Positions 17,618 to 24,642 of a stretch of 37,543 nucleotides of DNA are shown here, piece by piece. Both the position numbers and the translations under genes were made by a program. This stretch comes from Nodularia sp. (in: cyanobacteria) (GTDB lineage: Bacteria; Cyanobacteriota; Cyanobacteriia; Cyanobacteriales; Nostocaceae): positions 1 through 37,543 of the forward strand of contig REBL01000192.1 in NCBI GenBank assembly GCA_007692755.1, written 5' to 3'. Position 1 is the stretch's first letter. The number at the start of each line of letters is the position of its first letter. Under the pieces are notes generated by a model. It made no database searches and was not told the origin of the DNA. It saw only the letters and a list, made by a program, of their open reading frames with translations.

Positions 17618-18931
17618 ATGATTATTATTGATCGTGCCTTAGAAGCCCGCGCCGCAGCCGGAAATCCCGTGAAAGTAGGGATGATTGGGGCTGGTTTTAT
17701 GGGTCGGGGAATTGCGAATCAAATTATCAATTCAGTTCCGGGAATGGAGTTGGTGGCTATTTTTAGCCGTCAGGCTGATGCAGCTAAACGAGCTTATACA
17801 GAAGCGGGACGAGAAAATGTGCAAGTGGTTACAAGTGTAACTGAATTAGAAGCGGCGATCGCTCAGGATAAATATGCAGTCACCGAAGATGCACAATTAC
17901 TCTGCCAAGCTGAAGGCATTGATGCCATCATCGAAGTCACTGGTGCAGTAGAATTTGGCGCGGGGATCGTCATGCAAGCGATCGCCCACGGCAAACACGT
18001 AATTATGATGAATGCCGAACTCGACGCTACTGTCGGCCCCATCCTCAACGTGTACGCCAAAAAAGCTGGAGTAATTCTCAGCGCCTGTGATGGTGATCAG
18101 CCAGGGGTAGAAATGAATCTCTACCGATTTGTGAAAAGTATTGGTCTGACTCCGTTATTGTGCGGTAATATTAAAGGACTTCAAGACCCCTATCGCAATC
18201 CTACTACCCAAGAAGGATTTGCTAAACGTTGGGGTCAAAAAGCCCACATGGTGACCAGCTTTGCTGATGGAACCAAAATTTCTTTCGAGCAAGCGATCGT
18301 TGCCAACGCCACAGGAATGAAAGTCGCCCAGCGTGGAATGCTCGGCTACAACTTCAGTGGTCATGTTGATGAAATGACCAAAATGTACGACGTTGATCAA
18401 TTAAAGGAACTGGGCGGCATAGTTGATTATGTAGTTGGCGCTCAACCTAGCCCTGGTGTATTTGTATTTGCCACTCACGACGACCCCAAACAACGCCATT
18501 ATCTCGATTTGTACAAGTTAGGTGAAGGCCCTTTATATAGCTTCTACACTCCTTATCACCTCTGTCATTTTGAAGTCCCATTATCTGTAGCCCGTGCAGT
18601 CCTGTTTGCAGATGCTGTCTTATCTCCACTAGCAGGCCCTCTGGTCGATGTAATTACCACCGCCAAAATTAATCTCAAAGCCGGCGAAACCCTAGATGGT
18701 ATTGGCTACTATATGACCTACGGACAATGTGAAAATTCTGCCATTGTTCAAGAACAGAAACTACTACCAATCGGTTTAGCCGAAGGATGTCGTTTAAAAC
18801 GAGATATTCCTCAAGATCAAGTCCTGACATACGATGATGTCGAGTTACCTGAAGGCAGACTTTGCGACCAACTACGTGCTGAACAAAACGCTTATTTTGC
18901 ATCAGAAAAAGTTTTAGCAACTGTTGCCTAA
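17618..18931 (+). CDS. Homoserine dehydrogenase-like NAD(P) oxidoreductase with SAF domain
   Basis: A 437-residue protein with an N-terminal Rossmann fold (GMIGAGFMGRG, residues 21-31), a central catalytic domain like that of homoserine dehydrogenase-type enzymes, and a C-terminal SAF-like segment (about 380-420, GCRLKRDIPQDQVLTYDDVELP). The reaction is not known to me; this type occurs in exopolysaccharide clusters and is probably a sugar or sugar-acid dehydrogenase or branching-enzyme partner. AGGAG lies nine bases before the ATG. It follows the epimerase gene closely, suggesting action in the same pathway. The HEP island of Anabaena has, from memory, an oxidoreductase at the matching place. 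Confidence 0.8.
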   Translation: MIIIDRALEARAAAGNPVKVGMIGAGFMGRGIANQIINSVPGMELVAIFSRQADAAKRAYTEAGRENVQVVTSVTELEAAIAQDKYAVTEDAQLLCQAEGIDAIIEVTGAVEFGAGIVMQAIAHGKHVIMMNAELDATVGPILNVYAKKAGVILSACDGDQPGVEMNLYRFVKSIGLTPLLCGNIKGLQDPYRNPTTQEGFAKRWGQKAHMVTSFADGTKISFEQAIVANATGMKVAQRGMLGYNFSGHVDEMTKMYDVDQLKELGGIVDYVVGAQPSPGVFVFATHDDPKQRHYLDLYKLGEGPLYSFYTPYHLCHFEVPLSVARAVLFADAVLSPLAGPLVDVITTAKINLKAGETLDGIGYYMTYGQCENSAIVQEQKLLPIGLAEGCRLKRDIPQDQVLTYDDVELPEGRLCDQLRAEQNAYFASEKVLATVA

Positions 18932-19405
18932 CATCAGTATTTTCTATATCACTACCTGTCCTTAAGGCATGATCCCCTCAAGCTTCCTGATTAGCGGTTT
19001 GAGGGAATCTGCAACATATACATCAACTAACCAAACTGGATAAATCAAAATTTGTAGTTAGCACTTTAGCCTTAGTAACCTTGATTATGAGGGCTAAAGG
19101 ACTCACTAGAAATACATTTTTATCAGAATTCTTTGCAGCAGGTAACTTTGAGCAAATGCTGGTATCTTGCACCCATATAAATTGATGTTATTCAATTACA
19201 CAGTATTAAGTCTAAACCCCTGGATTTAGTGATAAAATTCCATACCAATCAAGTAAATCATCGCATAGCTTTTTAACTGTCCAGGGTTTTTACGTAGAGG
19301 TGCAAGATATGAGAACAGGCATTTATAATTCTGAACGCTACAGTGGAAAAGAGCAACTTGCTGTCAAGTTTTCCCACAAACTTAAGAAGAAATTTAGATA
19401 AAACT
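18932..19405. other. Intergenic region with a hairpin and an inverted-repeat element
   Basis: CCCTCAA (18975-18981) pairs with TTGAGGG (18999-19005) shortly after the oxidoreductase gene; with no T-run it is only a possible terminator. TATCTTGCACC at 19163-19173 and its exact reverse complement GGTGCAAGATA at 19299-19309 bound a non-coding element of 147 bases (listed separately). The rest shows nothing. Confidence 0.5.
19163..19309. repeat. MITE-like element with 11-base terminal inverted repeats
   Basis: The ends TATCTTGCACC and GGTGCAAGATA are perfect inverted repeats 147 bases apart end to end. The same GGTGCAAGAT(A) end motif occurs at 87-96 and 34814-34824 at the edge of other repeats. 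No coding capacity inside. Confidence 0.55.
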
Positions 19406-20494
19406 ATGAAAATTGCTCTAGTTCATGATTACTTAACCCAACGCGGTGGAGCAGAGCGCGTATTTGAATTACTTTGTAAGCGTTACCCCCAAGCGGATGT
19501 TTTTACCTCTTTGTACAATCCGCAACAAACTATTGATATGGGTGATCGGATAGTCAAAACTACTTTTTTGCAAAAAATTCCCGGCGCAGTCAAGTATTTT
19601 AGATTAATGGCTCCTTTGTATTTTCCTGCCTTTCGGGCATTGGATTTACAAGATTACGATTTGATTATTAGCAGTAGTACTAGCTTTGCCAAAGCAGTCC
19701 GTAAACGTCCTGATGCCAAACATATTTGTTTTTGCCATAATGTAACTCGTTTCTTGTGGGATACGGAAACTTATTTAAGGGAGTATGGAGACTATCGATA
19801 TTTTGCGCCGTTAATTGAACAAGTATTTCAATTAATGAGAAATGTAGACCTGAAATATGCTCAGGAACCTGACCTTTATATTGCTAATTCTAGTGTAGTC
19901 GCCCGTCGTATTCAAAAAATTTACAACAAACAAGCAATTGCGATTAACTATCCCATTGATACAAATAATTTTCTGTTTTCCGATATAAAAGATGAATACT
20001 ATCTAGCCTCGGCGCGGATGATCAGCTATAAGCGACTAGATATAATTATTGAGGCCTTTAATTGGCTAGGTTGGCAATTATTAATCTCAGGTGATGGACC
20101 AGAACAAGAACGTCTCAAAGCTAAAGCCTTAGATAATATTAAGTTTTTAGGACACGTCAGTGATGCTCAACGCAAAGAATTATTTTCTAAAGCCAAATCT
20201 GTGATTGTTGCCGCTTTAGAAGACTATGGATTAGTTCCCGTCGAGGCCAACGCCAGTGGCACACCAGTTATTGCCTACGGAGCCGGTGGAGTCTTAGATA
20301 CACAAATCCACGGGAAAACCGGAGTATTTTTTAAGAGACAAACACCCGAATCCATACAATCTGCATTGCTAGAGTCCGGAGGAATCATTTGGAATTATGA
20401 AAATATTCGTAATCATGCAGTGAACAATTTTTCAGAACCCGTGTTTTTTAGCAAGGTTGAGCAACTTATTGAACAAACCTGTAGTATAAATTAA
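19406..20494 (+). CDS. Family 4 glycosyltransferase
   Basis: A 362-residue GT-B fold retaining glycosyltransferase. MKIALVHDYLTQRGGAERV at the start carries the donor-domain loop, and EDYGLVPVEANASGTPVIAYG near 272-292 is the E-x7-E catalytic motif in the C-terminal domain. The frame can be read upstream to a GTG at 19343, but the family begins exactly at the ATG at 19406, preceded by purine-rich AAGAAGAAA, so I chose that. It would add a sugar to the lipid-linked HEP repeat unit on the cytoplasmic face; donor unknown. Upstream is a 474-base gap, downstream the Wzc-like gene. Confidence 0.88.
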   Translation: MKIALVHDYLTQRGGAERVFELLCKRYPQADVFTSLYNPQQTIDMGDRIVKTTFLQKIPGAVKYFRLMAPLYFPAFRALDLQDYDLIISSSTSFAKAVRKRPDAKHICFCHNVTRFLWDTETYLREYGDYRYFAPLIEQVFQLMRNVDLKYAQEPDLYIANSSVVARRIQKIYNKQAIAINYPIDTNNFLFSDIKDEYYLASARMISYKRLDIIIEAFNWLGWQLLISGDGPEQERLKAKALDNIKFLGHVSDAQRKELFSKAKSVIVAALEDYGLVPVEANASGTPVIAYGAGGVLDTQIHGKTGVFFKRQTPESIQSALLESGGIIWNYENIRNHAVNNFSEPVFFSKVEQLIEQTCSIN

Positions 20495-20689
20495 TCATTT
20501 TTAAAGTTTTTATCATTGGGATAAAAAAGAGATGTCACTGATAAACCTGAAAACCAAAATGAAGTTGAATTTGCTCCCTTAGGATTTAGAATTACGTAAA
20601 GTCTCTGGCTACGCCATGCCAGCAATCGGCAGAACTGCACTAAAAAAGTAGACCCAGGGCAATTACGAATTGATATCAACTCTATCCCT

Positions 20690-20729
20690 CCGGGGAAGTA
20701 AGCTACGCGTAGCGTCTCGCAGAAAAGGA
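20690..20729. repeat. Small palindromic repeat reaching into the wzc ribosome binding site
   Basis: Contains the perfect 12-base palindrome GCTACGCGTAGC (20702-20713) followed by GTCTCGCAGAAAAGGA. This resembles the very common Nostocaceae small repeat whose end reads CTCGTAGAGAAGG. Its last bases (AAGGA, 20725-20729) lie at the right distance to act as the ribosome binding site for the ATG at 20738. Confidence 0.6.
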
Positions 20730-20737
20730 TAATAAAC

Positions 20738-22981
20738 ATGAATCAAGCTAGTCTTAGTCCCGGTATAAATCAGGTTAATAACTCTAATACAGAACCAAGT
20801 TACGGGCAGCTGTTTAAAATATTTATTCGCAGATTGCCTTGGTTTTTAGCAGTATTCATTACTTCCATCGCCATGGCGGCTGTAGTAACTTCTCGGACAA
20901 AACCTACCTACAGAAGTTCAATGCAACTGCTTGTAGAACCTAATTATCAAGGTAGGCGAGAAGGCGCTGGGGTAGACAGCCAATTCCTTGAGCCTAATAT
21001 TCAGATGGATACAGCAACCCAGCTGAATCTGATGCAAAGTTCAGGACTCATCCAACAGGCAGTTGACAAACTTAAACCTGATTATCCTGATATCACTGTC
21101 AACGAAATTAGAGCATCTTTAGTTCTGAATCAACTCAGATCCCAAGAAGATAATCTGGCGACAAAAATTTTCCAAGTAGACTATACTGCCCAAGATCCAG
21201 AAAAAACACAAAACGTTCTGGCGACAATTCAGCAAGTTTATATGGAATATAATAAACAGCAACAGGATTTGCGGTTACAAAAAGGTTTACAAGTTATCAG
21301 AGAACAGTTAAGTAAAGCCAGCGAGGAAGTGAATGCCTCGGAAACTAACCTCCAACGATTTCGCAGAAACCAAAATTTAATCGATCCTGAGTCACAAGCT
21401 AGGGCTTTAGAAGACTCTTTAAACACTATTGAACAAGAGCGTCGAAATACCCGTTCTGAGTATCAAGAGTCCATAGCACGCCAAAAATCTTTGCAAGAAC
21501 AACTCAAGCGCTCTCCACAAAACGCTCTGGTTGCTTCTCGTCTGAGTCAGTCTACTCGCTACCAAGGCTTACTCAACGAAATTCAAAAAACTGAACTAGC
21601 ACTAGCTCAAGAACGTTTGCGCTTTACGGATGAAACTCCTAACGTGCAACAAATCCAAGAACAACTCGAAAGCCAAAAGAGATTATTGCAACAAGAAGTT
21701 GGCAGAACTTTAGGCGTACAGTCTAATGGTGTAGTTTCTTCCCAAACATCGCTTTTGGAACAGGGTCAATTTGGTGAAATTGACCTCAACTTGGCTAGTC
21801 AGCTAGTGGAGACACAAACAAATATAGTTGCTTTAAGCGCCCGTGATCAAACTTTGGCGGAGAAAGAAAATGAATTGCGTTTTGAAATCAAACGCTTTCC
21901 GCCTCTGTTGGCTTATTACAATCGTATTATGCCCCAGTTACAATTTAGCCGTGAAAGGTTAGAGGAGCTATTGCGCGCCGAGCAGAAATTACGCCAAGAA
22001 CTTGCCAAGGGTGGGTTTAATTGGGAAGTTGTGGAAGAACCGCAAGCAGGGCTGTACTTAGGCCCGAATCTCCAGCAGAATCTCTTATTGGGTGGAGTAG
22101 TGGGGTTGATGTTGGGAGGTATTGCGGCTTTTGTTCGAGAAGCATCTGATGATGCTGTGCATACAACTGCGGAATTGGAAAAGCAGGTTGCCTTACCGTT
22201 GTTGGGAACTACTCCCAAACTGCCAACTACCAAAAACCGAGAGTCAATTATCAAGTTGCCTTTTGGGAAACCAGAAGTTTTGGCTCCCTGGACAATTCAG
22301 GTGTTACAATCGCCACCCCGTTGGGAATCGCTGGATTTAATTTTCAAAAATATTGAACTTTTAAATTCTGTTCCCAATTTGAAGTCTTTGATGATTACCT
22401 CGGCTTTGCGAGATGAGAGTAAGTCAGCTTTGGCTTTGGGTTTGGCTATGAGTGCGGCTCGTTTACACAAACGGGTACTATTGATTGATGCAAATTTACG
22501 AGAGCCTAGTCTCCACCAACAGCTCAATCTTCCCAATGAGCAAGGGTTATCAACTCTGTTGGCTAGTGAAGTCACTATCCCCAAGCAAATTGGGGTTCAA
22601 ACTTTAGGTTCAGCCTATATTGATATTTTGACGGCTGGGCCGATACCTGCTGACCCAGCACATCTTTTGAGTTCACCACGCATGATGCAATTGATGACAG
22701 CATTTGAGGATAATTATGATTTGGTACTCATAGATGCTCCGCCAGTTCTCGGTTTGGTGGATGCCATGATTACAGCTTCATCTTGTCGTAGTGTGGTGCT
22801 GGCGGCAAGTATGAGTAAGGTAACTCGCAGTCAACTAGCCCAAGCTACAGGGATGTTGAGCAAATTAAATTTGATTGGGGTTGTGGCTAATGGTGTCTCA
22901 AACTCTGGCAGTACTTATGTACAGTATCCCCAGCCGTCTGAGTCGTCTCAATTGGCGCTGCAACAAATGGTAGAAAAATAG
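20738..22981 (+). CDS. Wzc-like polysaccharide co-polymerase with BY-kinase-type domain
   Basis: A 747-residue inner-membrane protein controlling polysaccharide chain length and export. An N-terminal Wzz domain with TM1 (about 33-54) leads to a long periplasmic coiled coil (about 160-430), TM2 (about 448-468) and a cytoplasmic ATPase/tyrosine-kinase domain (about 540-735). In that domain the Walker A position reads TSALRDESKSA: K562 and S563 are kept but the preceding glycine of GKS is S561. Walker A' (VLLIDANLREPS) and Walker B (LVLIDAPP) are recognisable. The C-terminus has only two tyrosines (STYVQYP) instead of a cluster. ATP binding and autophosphorylation may be weak or lost. Upstream of hepC and hepA, as in the HEP island. 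Confidence 0.9.
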   Translation: MNQASLSPGINQVNNSNTEPSYGQLFKIFIRRLPWFLAVFITSIAMAAVVTSRTKPTYRSSMQLLVEPNYQGRREGAGVDSQFLEPNIQMDTATQLNLMQSSGLIQQAVDKLKPDYPDITVNEIRASLVLNQLRSQEDNLATKIFQVDYTAQDPEKTQNVLATIQQVYMEYNKQQQDLRLQKGLQVIREQLSKASEEVNASETNLQRFRRNQNLIDPESQARALEDSLNTIEQERRNTRSEYQESIARQKSLQEQLKRSPQNALVASRLSQSTRYQGLLNEIQKTELALAQERLRFTDETPNVQQIQEQLESQKRLLQQEVGRTLGVQSNGVVSSQTSLLEQGQFGEIDLNLASQLVETQTNIVALSARDQTLAEKENELRFEIKRFPPLLAYYNRIMPQLQFSRERLEELLRAEQKLRQELAKGGFNWEVVEEPQAGLYLGPNLQQNLLLGGVVGLMLGGIAAFVREASDDAVHTTAELEKQVALPLLGTTPKLPTTKNRESIIKLPFGKPEVLAPWTIQVLQSPPRWESLDLIFKNIELLNSVPNLKSLMITSALRDESKSALALGLAMSAARLHKRVLLIDANLREPSLHQQLNLPNEQGLSTLLASEVTIPKQIGVQTLGSAYIDILTAGPIPADPAHLLSSPRMMQLMTAFEDNYDLVLIDAPPVLGLVDAMITASSCRSVVLAASMSKVTRSQLAQATGMLSKLNLIGVVANGVSNSGSTYVQYPQPSESSQLALQQMVEK

Positions 22982-23739
22982 CGCCAATTTGGGGGGGAGA
23001 GACGCGATTCGTTGCGTACAAGGAAATAGTCAACGTCTACTTGTATCTGTGTGCAAATTTACCAATTGAAAGGTTTTATATGATGTGCGATCGCACCGTT
23101 TGGTATGCGATCGCACATATCTTTTTTTTGGCTCATTTACTGAAGCTCATCGCTAATTTGTTTAAATCTCAAATTTTGATTGTATTACTAATACTTTAAA
23201 CTCAGTATATTTATAGCATCTTTATAATTAACTAGAAAAATGACTGACTGTTTAAAGACTAAATAAAGAATCTATCCCATCACATAGTCATTTCTACAAA
23301 GTCTTATATCCTAGATATTAACGCCCCTGACAAACAGCTAAAAGACAAAGCTGAACTGGTTTTGTGAGATTGAGCAAAAAAATAGGTAGTTGTAACTAAA
23401 CGTAGATATGAAGTTCTGGGGTACTTGAGGAACGGGGGCATTTTCCTCTGCACTTCCCCATCGTCCCTAATGATCAGAGAGAAACCCGCGTTTCCCAATT
23501 AGCTTTCCCAGTATGTTTTCTGCAACTTATCGACTTAGTATCTTTCTGGTTTGTACATCTTTACACCAGCAGAATTCCCCAAGATGTGAACTCGTCTAAA
23601 GTGCAAGTTAAAAAAGTATATTTTTGCACGCAATCACTGACATATTTTTGGAGCAAAACAAAATTCTGTTCGGAGTCTTTGGCATTAATAGCCTGCAATA
23701 TTAACTCAGCAATTCACGATTTTATAGATCCAAAGACAT
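22982..23739. other. Long non-coding region upstream of hepC
   Basis: 758 bases without a convincing gene. The first 150 contain the wzc terminator; the remaining 600 bases before hepC have no repeat I recognise and no frame with coding character. In a HEP island this is a likely site for developmentally controlled promoters, but I could not find a clear NtcA site (GTA-N8-TAC) or a full sigma-type promoter. Confidence 0.5.
23083..23129 (+). terminator. Strong rho-independent terminator after wzc, HIP1-based stem
   Basis: ATGTGCGATCGCA (23083-23095) pairs perfectly with TGCGATCGCACAT (23106-23118), a 13-base stem with a 10-base loop, followed by eight T (23122-23129). Both arms contain GCGATCGC. 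It separates the wzc transcript from hepC. Confidence 0.85.
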
Positions 23740-24477
23740 ATGACAACTTCATTAATTCCTGCTCTTCAAAACTCTTCTCCTCAGACCCACCACCAAAATA
23801 CTCAATTTTCATACTGTAAACTCCAATGGCGGCGGGGTCAATTATTGGTCAAATCTCCCGGTCTAACTAAACAGCTTCATCTACCTTCTTTGCATAACGA
23901 GCAATTATTAGTCAATTGCTTAAAGCATTCTTTAGTCAATTTGGTGAGTCTAGATCCAAATATTGGTGAAGATGGGTTGAAACTTTGGGCTGAGGCCTGT
24001 GAACAAGCTCATAAGCCTGTGTTTGTCCGCCTACCCTCTAGCCATAAACAGTCCAAACAAGGTAGCTGGCAAAAACTAATTGACTGGATTGCCGCCTTCT
24101 TTTTGCTTCTACTCATGAGTCCAGTGATGCTGGTATTGTTTGTCATTTTACAGATGGACTCACCAGGAGCAGTTTTGACCCGTGAGTTGCAAGTTGGAAA
24201 ACGCGGTAAAATCTTTCGTGCGCTCAAGTTTTGTACAACCGCAAATCACAAGATTACACCTTTAGGTAGTTGGATGCGGAAATACGATTTAGACCATCTA
24301 CCGCAGTTGTGGAATGTGCTGCGCGGTGAAATGACTTTGATGGGATCTCATAGTTGTACTTTAGAAAATGCGGTGCGGCTAACTTTGGCGGGACAACAGC
24401 AGATCAACCAAGTATCCGAAATGACGGATTCATGGGAAGAATCTAATCTGTTGCATTTAGATGGACAAACACTATAG
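23740..24477 (+). CDS. hepC: HepC-like sugar transferase (heterocyst envelope polysaccharide)
   Basis: A 245-residue member of the bacterial sugar transferase family, which attaches the first sugar phosphate to undecaprenyl phosphate. The domain starts at about 107 with KLIDWIAAFFLLLLMSP, the reentrant membrane helix, preceded by about 100 residues of unassigned sequence. Conserved parts survive (MDSPGAVLTRELQVGKRGKIFRALKF; LPQLWNVLRGEMTLMG), but the key sites differ. The family LDELPQ dyad is D185-H186 instead of Asp-Glu, GPRP is G-S-H-S (202-205), and KFR is KFC. The segment between KFC and LG is also short. Placement before hepA fits hepC (alr2834 in Anabaena, from memory). Activity may differ from the canonical one. 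Confidence 0.82.
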   Translation: MTTSLIPALQNSSPQTHHQNTQFSYCKLQWRRGQLLVKSPGLTKQLHLPSLHNEQLLVNCLKHSLVNLVSLDPNIGEDGLKLWAEACEQAHKPVFVRLPSSHKQSKQGSWQKLIDWIAAFFLLLLMSPVMLVLFVILQMDSPGAVLTRELQVGKRGKIFRALKFCTTANHKITPLGSWMRKYDLDHLPQLWNVLRGEMTLMGSHSCTLENAVRLTLAGQQQINQVSEMTDSWEESNLLHLDGQTL

Positions 24478-24510
24478 TTCTCTGGTGAGCTAAACAGATT
24501 TAGTTACTCA

Positions 24511-24540
24511 GGTGCGTTAAGCAAAGTGCGATAACGCACC
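24511..24540. repeat. Palindromic GGTGCGTTA/TAACGCACC repeat in the hepC-hepA gap
   Basis: A 9-base perfect inverted repeat with a 12-base loop, followed by CTAAATC. It is of the same kind as the inner element at 7087-7165 (AACGCACCC ends). It lies 102 bases before the hepA start, in the stretch where the hepA promoter would be expected. Confidence 0.7.
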
Positions 24541-24642
24541 CTAAATCAAAGAACCACAATTTTTTATCTTCTCTAAAAAGAAAAGGTTTTTTAGCATCTA
24601 TATAACTTATTTAAGTGTTCACATTTTTGTTACCAAACACTC

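Noticed and set aside
19343..19405. GTG start adding 21 residues to the GT4 protein
   Set aside because: The family fold begins exactly at the ATG at 19406, and the extension has no motif.
23304..23819. Small frames on both strands upstream of hepC
   Set aside because: No family resemblance, no ribosome binding site, and one overlaps hepC out of frame.
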